Assembly: GCA_046597185.1 (NCBI GenBank)
Contig: JBKJLF010000381.1
Location: 1 to 5,262, forward strand
Direction of reading: 5' to 3'
DNA length: 5,262 nt
Origin: CAMBDR01 sp046597185
GTDB lineage: Bacteria; Pseudomonadota; Gammaproteobacteria; Burkholderiales; Burkholderiaceae_D
The notes beneath the pieces are model-generated. The model was not told where the DNA came from. It saw only the letters and a list, made by a program, of their open reading frames with translations, and searched no databases. Within the stretch, counting starts at the first letter, position 1. Each line of letters opens with the position of its first letter. Shown here piece after piece: positions 1 to 5,262 of this stretch. A program made the position numbers and the translations under genes.

Positions 1-952
1 GGCGATTAATGTAAAAAATCAGGATGCCAGTGAATAAAACGGTGGCAACGATGGCCAAAATTAGCAAGCGCAGATTGGTTTTTTCGCGTTTTTTTGCGAG
101 TGCAAAGCTATCGTCGCTATCAATCCCGACCACGGTAAAGATCGGGTAGTTGGCAAGCTTGCGGAAGGCATAAAAGCGAGTACGGCCATCGATGGTGCTC
201 ACCGTGGTTAGAGCGCCATTTTGTTCGCGTACCATGTTTGAATACAGTTTGGTATGGGTAATATTGTTGTTGAACGACGTTTCGATGCCTGATTTGCGGG
301 TGCGGATGATGCCGTCGTCTCCTACCAAAGTCATCGAATCATGCGCATTGAGATGGGTTTGATCGTAGTAATGGTGGAAGTTGCGTAAATCAATCCCAAC
401 CATGACAACGGCGATGATTTTCCCTTGTCGGTCCAGCACACGCCGGGTAAATTGAACTTCCCATTTACCGGAAACCGGGTTTTTGACCGGACGTGAAATA
501 TAAAATGTTCTGGTGCGATCTGAACTTGGATTAAGATGATATTGCACCGATTCAAGTTGGGTAAAGTCGGTGTTTTTGAACGCTAAATTGGATGAAATGA
601 TAGCGCCATTGCCATCGAGTAAAGTAATTGAGGTGTAAGGGGTTAAAATGACGCCGCTGGCTTGTAAATATCCCTGCATATCAAGTTGCTTACCCTGATT
701 TTTAAAGCGCTCCTGTAAAATCAGGGTAATTTGATCACTGGTTTGGATGATGTGTTGGGTAAATCCGGCCAAGCCCAGCGCCGCAATATTGGCATCTTTT
801 TGGGCATCGTCAATGGATTCTTGCCGAATTTCATTGTGTTGTGTAACTATTATGAATGATAGTGATGCTATTAGAAGAAAGCTACATGCGACCAAGAGCC
901 AGCGAATATCGATAGTGAAGACTGCTTTGGCGGGCGTAGTAGATTGATCCAT
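1..952 (-). CDS. Membrane sensor protein with periplasmic PDC/dCache domain, N-terminal part (runs off the window)
   Basis: The frame is open without a stop from an ATG at 952-950 to the window edge, giving 317 residues. Residues about 18-37 form a first membrane helix (WLLVACSFLLIASLSFIIVT) and about 294-315 a second, so residues 38-293 should lie in the periplasm. This part looks like a double Cache (PDC) ligand-binding domain: residues 138-197 carry the pattern YHLN, SRPV, VSGKW, TRRV and VVMVGIDLRNF, and residues 260-277 (FYAFRKLANYPIFTVVGI) match the typical end of the membrane-distal/proximal Cache fold. In betaproteobacteria such N-termini usually precede a GGDEF, GGDEF-EAL or histidine kinase output domain; which one applies here cannot be seen because the cytoplasmic part is missing. 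No strong ribosome binding site precedes the ATG. It is transcribed away from the DUF1289 gene, 115 bp apart. Domain type fairly sure; output activity unknown. Confidence 0.85.
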   Translation of the reverse strand, partial: MDQSTTPAKAVFTIDIRWLLVACSFLLIASLSFIIVTQHNEIRQESIDDAQKDANIAALGLAGFTQHIIQTSDQITLILQERFKNQGKQLDMQGYLQASGVILTPYTSITLLDGNGAIISSNLAFKNTDFTQLESVQYHLNPSSDRTRTFYISRPVKNPVSGKWEVQFTRRVLDRQGKIIAVVMVGIDLRNFHHYYDQTHLNAHDSMTLVGDDGIIRTRKSGIETSFNNNITHTKLYSNMVREQNGALTTVSTIDGRTRFYAFRKLANYPIFTVVGIDSDDSFALAKKREKTNLRLLILAIVATVLFTGILIFYINR

Positions 953-1004
953 GGGTTATATCATGCCATAGCTAAAATTGAGCGTTGAAGAAGATGTCGG
1001 CCAG

Positions 1005-1033
1005 ATAATACATTTTTAGCGATTTATTTGAAA
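1005..1033 (-). promoter_or_regulatory. Possible weak sigma-70-like promoter for the dCache sensor gene
   Basis: Read on the minus strand, TATTAT (1010-1005) is preceded after a 16-base spacer by TTCAAA (1032-1027). This would place the transcript start about 45 bases before the ATG at 952. Both boxes are imperfect and the region is AT-rich, so a chance match is quite possible. On the plus strand GATAAT at 1004-1009 also resembles a -10 box for the DUF1289 gene but lacks a -35 at proper distance. Confidence 0.22.
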
Positions 1034-1052
1034 ATAGTTTGTTTTTGCCTAT

Positions 1053-1058
1053 GAAGGA
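1053..1058 (+). promoter_or_regulatory. Ribosome binding site deciding the DUF1289 start
   Basis: GAAGGA lies 9 bases before the ATG at 1068 and immediately next to the alternative TTG at 1059. The spacing supports the ATG as the true start. Confidence 0.6.
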
Positions 1059-1067
1059 TTGCGTATT

Positions 1068-1292
1068 ATGAGTAGTGTAACGGAATTTGATGTAGATGCA
1101 TATAAGGGGCCGTTTCCGTCGCCATGTTGTGGCGTCTGCAAAATGCTTCCTGGCAGGCATCCCGACACCGCCTGGTGTGAGGGATGCTTTCGCAGCATGG
1201 ATGAAATTATTGCCTGGAGCAGCGCGAGTGAAGCAAGCAAGCGCGATATTTGGCTAAAAGTACAGCAACGGGCTTGTTCTGGACCTGATTAA
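1068..1292 (+). CDS. DUF1289 family small Cys-rich protein (predicted Fe-S or metal binding)
   Basis: A 74-residue protein recognised as DUF1289 from SPCCGVCKM (residues 18-26), WCEGCFRSMDEIIAWSSAS (36-54) and the following KRDIW (58-62). The cysteines C20, C21, C24, C37 and C40 form the conserved cluster, which is why the family is often labelled a predicted Fe-S protein; the real biochemical role of the family is not established. Its size is typical of the family. I chose the ATG at 1068 because GAAGGA at 1053-1058 lies 9 bases upstream; a TTG at 1059 in the same frame would sit directly against that site and is less likely. The gene is convergent with argH and ends in the same TTAA, and is divergent from the dCache sensor gene. 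No signal peptide or membrane segment, so a cytoplasmic protein is expected. Confidence 0.9.
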   Translation: MSSVTEFDVDAYKGPFPSPCCGVCKMLPGRHPDTAWCEGCFRSMDEIIAWSSASEASKRDIWLKVQQRACSGPD

Positions 1293-2719
1293 CCACCTGT
1301 TTTGCTCGATTCCAACTGTTGGCGTACCCGGATCATGGCCAAACGAATTTGTTTGGGGGCTGTGCCACCGATATGGTCGCGCGCCGCCACCGAGCCATCG
1401 AGCGTCAAAACTGAGAAAATATCAGTTGCAATTAAAGGGGAAAACTGTTGCAACTGCGCCAAAGTCAACTCACTTAAATCGCAACCCTGATCGACGCAAT
1501 GGCGCACCGCATGCGCAACCGCTTCATGCGCGTCACGAAACGGCAAGCCTTTTTTCACCAGATAGTCGGCCAAATCGGTGGCGGTGGCATAGCCTTGGAA
1601 GGCCGCGCTACGCATCGCATCAGCCTTAACGCGAATGCCACCAGCCATATCGGCAAAAATGCGTAGCGTATCGACCAGGGTATCGACGCTATCAAACAAA
1701 GGTTCTTTGTCTTCCTGGTTGTCTTTGTTGTAAGCCAAAGGTTGTCCCTTCATCAGCGTCAGCAAGGCCATCAGATGGCCTACCACGCGCCCGGTTTTGC
1801 CTCTTGCCAATTCCGGGACATCGGGGTTTTTCTTTTGCGGCATGATCGATGATCCGGTGCAAAAGCGGTCAGCAATATCAATAAAGCCAACCCGGGGGCT
1901 CATCCACAACACCAGTTCTTCGGAAAAACGCGAGATATGCGTCATCACCAGGGCACTGGCGGCACAAAATTCAATCGCAAAATCGCGGTCTGACACCGCG
2001 TCGAGGGAATTATGACAAACATCATCAAAGCCCAGGGTGCGTGCCACGCGCAAACGATCAATCGGGAACGTGGTACCCGCCAGGGCCGCAGCACCGAGCG
2101 GAAGGCGATTAATCCGTTTTCTACAATCTTGCATACGCTCGGCATCGCGCCCAAACATTTCAATATAGGCCAATAAATGGTGGGCAAAAGTAATCGGCTG
2201 GGCCACTTGCAAATGGGTAAAACCGGGCATGATGGTTTCTACATGTTGTTCGGCCAAGTTGAGTAAGGCTGCGCGCAGGGCGTTTAACAAGGTCACAATT
2301 TCGTCACAGGCGGCGCGTAAAAACAGTCGAATATCGGTCGCTACCTGGTCATTGCGGGAGCGCCCGGTATGCAAGCGCTTGCCTGCATCACCCACCAGTT
2401 CAGTCAGGCGTTTTTCAATATTCAGATGCACGTCTTCCAAATCAAGCAACCAAACGAAGGTGCCCGCTTCAATTTCTGCCTGGATTTGCGCCATACCACG
2501 GCAAATATCGGCATAATCGGTAGCGCTGATAATATTCTGGGCCTGTAGCATCTCGGCATGCGCGAGCGAACCTTGAATGTCGAATAAAGCCAGACGCTGA
2601 TCAAACGAGACCGATGCGGTATAGCGTTTTACCAAATCCGATACCGGTTCCGAGAAGCGCGCTGACCAGGCATTACTTTTTTGAGCGAGTTGAGATGTGG
2701 CAGAGGTGGGAGATGTCAT
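1289..2719 (-). CDS. argH: Argininosuccinate lyase
   Basis: This cytoplasmic enzyme splits argininosuccinate into arginine and fumarate, the last step of arginine synthesis, and works as a homotetramer. The 476-residue product has the fumarase/aspartase superfamily signature GSSIMPQKKNPD (residues 289-300), whose flexible loop carries the catalytic serine, the substrate-binding segment HTGRSRNDQ (117-125), and PGFTHLQVAQP (165-175) with the conserved catalytic-site histidine H169. LEDVHLNIEKRL (94-105) is also typical. All expected blocks are present and length is normal, so the gene looks intact. The frame stays open upstream to a TTG at 2809, but I place the start at ATG 2719: homology begins shortly after it (NAWSARFSEP), and a perfect TATAAT at 2759-2754 would put the transcript start inside any longer version. 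No strong ribosome site is visible before 2719. The gene is divergent from the sensor kinase and convergent with the DUF1289 gene, sharing TTAA at the stops. Confidence 0.97.
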   Translation of the reverse strand: MTSPTSATSQLAQKSNAWSARFSEPVSDLVKRYTASVSFDQRLALFDIQGSLAHAEMLQAQNIISATDYADICRGMAQIQAEIEAGTFVWLLDLEDVHLNIEKRLTELVGDAGKRLHTGRSRNDQVATDIRLFLRAACDEIVTLLNALRAALLNLAEQHVETIMPGFTHLQVAQPITFAHHLLAYIEMFGRDAERMQDCRKRINRLPLGAAALAGTTFPIDRLRVARTLGFDDVCHNSLDAVSDRDFAIEFCAASALVMTHISRFSEELVLWMSPRVGFIDIADRFCTGSSIMPQKKNPDVPELARGKTGRVVGHLMALLTLMKGQPLAYNKDNQEDKEPLFDSVDTLVDTLRIFADMAGGIRVKADAMRSAAFQGYATATDLADYLVKKGLPFRDAHEAVAHAVRHCVDQGCDLSELTLAQLQQFSPLIATDIFSVLTLDGSVAARDHIGGTAPKQIRLAMIRVRQQLESSKTGG

Positions 2720-2823
2720 GGCAAGAGTGGTTGCAGGATGAATGATGGCTGTCATTATAGGTCGAATATAGGGTGGAAGCGGTTTGGTTGTGCTCGAATT
2801 TTTGGTCAAATTATGGAATTTTT
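2720..2823. promoter_or_regulatory. Divergent intergenic region between argH and the sensor kinase gene
   Basis: These 104 bases separate the chosen starts of argH (minus) and the sensor kinase gene (plus) and must hold both promoters. Facing argH there is a good -10 box. Facing the kinase gene I see no convincing -35/-10 pair; TTGTGC (2788-2793) with TTATGG (2811-2816) at 17 bases is weak and would leave almost no leader. I saw no clear arginine-repressor box or AlgR-type site by eye. Confidence 0.5.
2754..2759 (-). promoter_or_regulatory. Perfect -10 box (TATAAT) for argH
   Basis: The plus-strand ATTATA reads TATAAT on the minus strand. It would start transcription near 2747, leaving a leader of about 28 bases before the ATG at 2719. 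The -35 position at a 17-base spacer (2782-2777, CCGCTT) matches the consensus poorly, so an activator or a weak -35 would be needed. The box overlaps an in-frame upstream ATG (2755-2753), which argues against that ATG as the start. Confidence 0.45.
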
Positions 2824-3933
2824 ATGTCAAACCCTGCGATAAATAAATCAATGAGCAAAACAATGAGCAAAACAACACACAAAGCGCCAAGCCATATGGA
2901 TGTCATGCCTGATTGTTGCCGCATTGGCGTCATGGTGCGAGTTTTGCTGGGCGTTAACTTTTCGGTTTTGCTGGTGGTGTTGGTGCAAGCGAGCAGTTGG
3001 CGCGCCGGATTCCTGGATTTTATCGAATTGGCCACCGTGTTGGAATGGGCAACCTTATTGTCACTCATTGGCCTGTGTGGTTTGCGCCATGTGCTGGCAT
3101 GGCGCGCTGGCATGGCATCACCCTGGATGCAGCGCTGTTTGTGCGCTTTGGTGCCCATGCTGCTGGTTGGCACGATGATGCGCTTCATGCTTGGTCTGGA
3201 TTGGTTTGTGAATAGCTTTCCGCGCATTACGGTGGGTAATGCGTTGTTGCTATCGGGGCTGCTTGGTTTGGTATTGCAACACTATTTTGAATTGCGCACG
3301 CGTGCGTTTTCACCTGCCTTGTCCGAGGCGCGCTTACAAGCCTTGCAAGCGCGAATTCGACCGCATTTTTTGTTTAACAGCCTCAATGCCGTATTATCTT
3401 TGATTCGCACCGAACCCCTGCGCGCCGAAACCACGCTGGAAGACTTGGCCGACTTGTTTCGGGTCTTGATGCGGGATACGCGCAATCTCTGTAGTCTGGG
3501 TGATGAAGTGCATTTGTGTCGGCAATATTTATCGATTGAAAAAATTCGACTGGGTGAGCGTCTGCAAGTGCAATGGCAATTGAATAATATTACCGAACTG
3601 TTGTTAAATCGTGCTCAAGTCCCGATTTTATTGTTGCAACCTTTGCTTGAAAATGCGGTGTATTACGGCGTAGAACGCAGTACTGGCCCGGGATTGATTA
3701 AAATAAGCCTGTCGCGTTCGATGGACCGGATTGAAATCGTGGTGATCAATCCTTTGCCCGACGAGACCCGTCGTAGTGGTGGCAATCAAATGGCATTATT
3801 AAATATTCAAGAGCGGCTGGCCTTGCTATATGACGTTGAAGCGCAGTTAAGCTATGGCCTGGTCGAAGATCAGTTTGAAGTCCGGTTGCGCTTTCCCTAT
3901 GTGAAATTGGCGACGGCAGAAAGGAAAAAATGA
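2824..3933 (+). CDS. algZ: AlgZ/FimS (LytS-type) membrane sensor histidine kinase
   Basis: A 369-residue kinase expected to phosphorylate the response regulator encoded directly after it. Four membrane helices are predicted at about 34-56, 72-92, 103-123 and 137-157, with no sizeable external domain. They are followed by a His_kinase domain whose RPHFLFNSLN (179-188) holds the phospho-accepting H181. The ATP-binding part has the N-box LLQPLLENAVYYGVE (270-284, N277). The glycine box is degenerate: GGNQMALLNIQERL (319-332) lacks the usual GxGxGL, similar to what is known for AlgZ/FimS. I place the start at ATG 2824 because GGAA (2815-2818) lies 5 bases upstream. In-frame ATGs at 2851, 2863, 2896 and 2905 are alternatives, and the conserved part begins only near MPDCC (residue 28). 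The gene is divergent from argH and overlaps the next gene by four bases. The signal sensed cannot be told from sequence. Confidence 0.88.
   Translation: MSNPAINKSMSKTMSKTTHKAPSHMDVMPDCCRIGVMVRVLLGVNFSVLLVVLVQASSWRAGFLDFIELATVLEWATLLSLIGLCGLRHVLAWRAGMASPWMQRCLCALVPMLLVGTMMRFMLGLDWFVNSFPRITVGNALLLSGLLGLVLQHYFELRTRAFSPALSEARLQALQARIRPHFLFNSLNAVLSLIRTEPLRAETTLEDLADLFRVLMRDTRNLCSLGDEVHLCRQYLSIEKIRLGERLQVQWQLNNITELLLNRAQVPILLLQPLLENAVYYGVERSTGPGLIKISLSRSMDRIEIVVINPLPDETRRSGGNQMALLNIQERLALLYDVEAQLSYGLVEDQFEVRLRFPYVKLATAERKK
2851..2874 (+). repeat. Perfect 12-bp tandem repeat at the start of algZ
   Basis: ATGAGCAAAACA occurs twice back to back (2851-2862 and 2863-2874), in frame, coding for MSKT-MSKT. 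Each copy brings an in-frame ATG. The repeated part lies in the poorly conserved N-terminal extension, ahead of the first membrane helix. Confidence 0.9.
3084..3105 (+). repeat. Perfect 8-bp inverted repeat (hairpin) inside algZ
   Basis: GCGCCATG (3084-3091) and CATGGCGC (3098-3105) are exact reverse complements around a 6-base loop, TGCTGG. The GC-rich stem could fold in mRNA or single-stranded DNA. It lies in the codons for the second membrane helix and is not followed by a T run, so it is not an intrinsic terminator. An overlapping 11-bp direct repeat, GCTGGCATGGC, occurs at 3093-3103 and 3106-3116. Confidence 0.6.
3920..3925 (+). promoter_or_regulatory. Ribosome binding site of algR within the end of algZ
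   Basis: AAAGGA lies 4 bases before the ATG at 3930, inside the last codons of the kinase gene. Together with the ATGA overlap of stop and start codons it indicates translational coupling of kinase and regulator. Confidence 0.65.
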
Positions 3934-4772
3934 ATCCAAAGCCTTGCCTACAGGTGTTTTTGGTGGATGATGAAGCACCCGCACGCGCCCGTTTGCGCAC
4001 AATTTTGGGCGATATCGCTGGCGATATGCCGCACCAGGTGATAGGCGAAGCCGAAAACGGCATGCAAGCCTTGCCGCAGATTTTGGGCTTGAATCCTGAT
4101 GTGGTGTTGCTGGATGTACAAATGCCGGGCATGGATGGCATCGAACTGGCGGGGCATTTGGTACGTCAGGCCAGCCCTGCGGCCTTGATTTTTGTGACTG
4201 CTTTCGATGAATACGCCTTGAAAGCGTTTGAAGTGCACGCGCTTGATTATTTGTTAAAGCCGGTACGGGCCAGCCGTTTGGCGCAAGCTTTGGAGCGGGT
4301 GCAACAACAGGTGCGGCAAAAGATGCCGCATACCCAAAGCAAGCCGCTGTCAAACAGTAATGCGGCCGAGTCGTTGGCTTCTGCGGCGAGTGCCATGGCA
4401 GCACTGGCCAGTAGTTTGCACTTGCAACGACAGCATTTCTCGGTACAGGAGCGCGGCCGATTGCTACTGGTGCCCGTGAGCGCGGTGTTATATTTGCGGG
4501 CCGAGCAAAAATACGTCACGCTGCGCAGTAAAGAGCGTGAATTTTTGATTGAAGATTCATTGGTCTCAATTGAAGAAGAATTGAGCGACACCTTCGTGCG
4601 TGTGCATCGCAATGCGCTGGTTGCCCGTGCGGCGATTATGGGCGTGGAGCGAGGCGTGGCTGAAAATGGTGACAAAAGCCAGGAAAGTTGGCAAGTCATT
4701 GTGCGTGATGTGGCCGAGCGGCTGCCGATTTCGCGCCGCCAATGGCCAATTATTAAAGCTCTGGTACGCTAA
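3930..4772 (+). CDS. algR: AlgR-type LytTR response regulator
   Basis: A 280-residue DNA-binding response regulator. Residues about 7-120 form the receiver: acidic pocket D13-D14, phospho-accepting D62 in VVLLDVQMPGMDG, T90 and K110 (LKPV). Residues about 174-278 form a LytTR DNA-binding domain, with LVPVSAVLYLRAEQKYVTLRS, EDSLVSIEEEL and VRVHRNALVAR as its recognisable blocks. The two are joined by an Ala/Ser-rich linker (about 143-165). This makes the protein somewhat longer than Pseudomonas AlgR (about 248 residues). The ATG overlaps the kinase stop (ATGA) and has a good ribosome site, so both proteins should come from one transcript and act as a pair. In Pseudomonas the equivalent pair controls alginate, type IV pili and virulence genes; the targets here are unknown. 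It ends 8 bases from the convergent NhaR-like gene. LytTR regulator is certain; the symbol rests on order and similarity. Confidence 0.92.
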   Translation: MNPKPCLQVFLVDDEAPARARLRTILGDIAGDMPHQVIGEAENGMQALPQILGLNPDVVLLDVQMPGMDGIELAGHLVRQASPAALIFVTAFDEYALKAFEVHALDYLLKPVRASRLAQALERVQQQVRQKMPHTQSKPLSNSNAAESLASAASAMAALASSLHLQRQHFSVQERGRLLLVPVSAVLYLRAEQKYVTLRSKEREFLIEDSLVSIEEELSDTFVRVHRNALVARAAIMGVERGVAENGDKSQESWQVIVRDVAERLPISRRQWPIIKALVR

Positions 4773-4780
4773 AGTCGGGC

Positions 4781-5262
4781 CTAAGACTGCTTCGGATTGC
4801 TTGTATTGGCCGTATTGACTACCAATAATTTTTCCAGTGCCGGATGTTGAATTTTTCTTTCGTTTGAAATGGCAAAGAATTCTTCTCGCACACTACTGAT
4901 TTCTCCTACCGGGTGCGCATCAAACTGGGACAAAATATCGGCTGCTAAAACGGTTGGTGCTGGAAACATGCCAATTCCGCTACGGCCAAAGGTGTTTTGC
5001 AAGGCGCTATCCTGAAATTCACCGACAATATCGGGGCGAATTTGCTCGCTGTCGAACCATTGGTCAAGGCGAGTGCGTAAGGCGTTAATGCGGGTGGGTA
5101 ATAGCAGTGGCGCGCCTTGCAAGCTTTGGGGAAAATTCGGCTGGAACTGACTGGCCAGATCGCGACTGCCATACAGGCTGATTTCATAGGTGCCAAGGCT
5201 ATGGCCAAACAGGCGTAGGCCACCGCTGGAGGGGGGGGGGCGGTCAGTGAGCACCAAATCGA
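4781..5262 (-). CDS. nhaR: LysR-type regulator, NhaR-like, C-terminal part (runs off the window)
   Basis: The frame is open from the window edge to a TAG at 4783-4781, giving 159 residues of the effector-binding domain of a LysR-family regulator. The start and the N-terminal helix-turn-helix lie outside the window. Features that resemble NhaR, the sodium-responsive activator of the Na+/H+ antiporter gene nhaA in E. coli, are the opening DLVLTDRPPP, then FPQSLQGAPLLLPTRINALRTRLDQWFDSEQIRPDIVGEF in two adjoining blocks (L and W positions conserved), then GIGMFPAPTVLA and the near-terminal FFAISNERKIQHPALEKL. Known NhaR family members respond to Na+ and act as cytoplasmic dimers or tetramers on DNA; whether an antiporter gene is nearby cannot be seen. 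The gene contains a run of ten C (in its own strand) coding for PPP near the window edge. It is convergent with algR, with 8 bases between the stops. Confidence 0.8.
   Translation of the reverse strand, partial: DLVLTDRPPPSSGGLRLFGHSLGTYEISLYGSRDLASQFQPNFPQSLQGAPLLLPTRINALRTRLDQWFDSEQIRPDIVGEFQDSALQNTFGRSGIGMFPAPTVLAADILSQFDAHPVGEISSVREEFFAISNERKIQHPALEKLLVVNTANTSNPKQS
4804..4833 (+). terminator. Weak intrinsic-terminator-like hairpin after algR
   Basis: TATTGG (4804-4809) and CCAATA (4822-4827) can pair around a 12-base loop and are followed by five T (4829-4833). It lies 31 bases past the algR stop, within the 3' end of the convergent NhaR-like gene. The stem is short and AT-rich, so terminator activity is doubtful. 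Confidence 0.2.
5231..5240. repeat. Homopolymer of ten G (plus) inside the NhaR-like gene
   Basis: Ten consecutive G on the plus strand read as ten C in the coding strand, covering the last base of an Arg codon and three CCC codons. The frame as written is intact on both sides, since DLVLTDR before it and the LysR domain after it are both sensible. Confidence 0.95.

Noticed and set aside
2720..2809. N-terminal extension of argH of 30 residues starting from TTG 2809 or ATG 2755
   Set aside because: It is not similar to argininosuccinate lyases, it overlaps the divergent kinase leader and it contains a perfect TATAAT.
2773..2823. Extension of the kinase gene to GTG 2773
   Set aside because: No ribosome site, no family similarity and overlap with the argH promoter region; ATG 2824 has GGAA at proper spacing.
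2811..3227. 138-residue open frame antisense to the kinase membrane region
   Set aside because: Shadow of a clearly coding strand with no domain and no ribosome site.
4008..4027. GGCGATAT repeated twice with 12-bp period in algR
   Set aside because: Short, in frame and coding for a GD-x-A-GD stretch in a variable receiver loop; most likely chance.
3847..4404. 185-residue open frame antisense to algZ end and algR
   Set aside because: It mirrors well-conserved receiver-domain codons on the other strand, has no recognisable domain and an unnatural Pro/Arg/Ala/His-rich composition.
4389..4407. Palindrome TGCCATGGCA inside AGTGC/GCACT in the algR linker
   Set aside because: Short and in an Ala-rich coding stretch; no T run and no sign of a regulatory role.
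1..5262. An undescribed defence, mobile or biosynthetic system
   Set aside because: All six genes belong to known families, there are no insertion-sequence ends, CRISPR repeats, tRNA or integrase genes, and the core block is a conserved chromosomal arrangement.

Overview
The window holds six protein-coding genes packed with almost no free space. It looks like a chromosomal region of a betaproteobacterium, probably order Burkholderiales (Oxalobacteraceae-like is a guess). The main reason is the block argH (minus) / algZ-type sensor kinase / algR-type regulator (plus), an arrangement known from Pseudomonas and from many beta- and gammaproteobacteria. The base composition, close to half G+C by eye, and the style of the dCache sensor fit this. 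The genus cannot be fixed from the sequence alone.

Layout from left to right: (1) 1-952 minus, the N-terminal 317 residues of a membrane sensor with a periplasmic PDC/dCache domain between two membrane helices; its cytoplasmic output domain lies outside the window. (2) 1068-1292 plus, a 74-residue DUF1289 Cys-rich protein. (3) 1289-2719 minus, argH, complete argininosuccinate lyase; its stop codon and that of the DUF1289 gene share a TTAA. (4) 2720-2823, a 104-bp divergent control region with a perfect TATAAT facing argH. (5) 2824-3933 plus, an AlgZ/LytS-type sensor histidine kinase with four predicted membrane helices. (6) 3930-4772 plus, an AlgR-type LytTR response regulator, overlapping the kinase gene by ATGA. 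(7) 4781-5262 minus, the C-terminal part of a LysR-type regulator resembling NhaR, cut by the window edge.

Functionally, argH makes arginine in the last step of its synthesis. The kinase/regulator pair is a complete membrane-to-DNA signalling unit, and its coupled translation suggests equal production. The flanking sensor and NhaR-like gene are separate signalling or regulatory genes with no visible link to it. There is no gene-free stretch longer than about 115 bp, no RNA gene, mobile element or CRISPR array. I found no convincing undescribed system. The points most worth a second look are a 10-base G/C homopolymer inside the nhaR-like gene, a 12-bp tandem repeat carrying two in-frame ATGs at the start of algZ, a perfect 8-bp hairpin inside algZ, and the presence of nhaR where hemC is often found.
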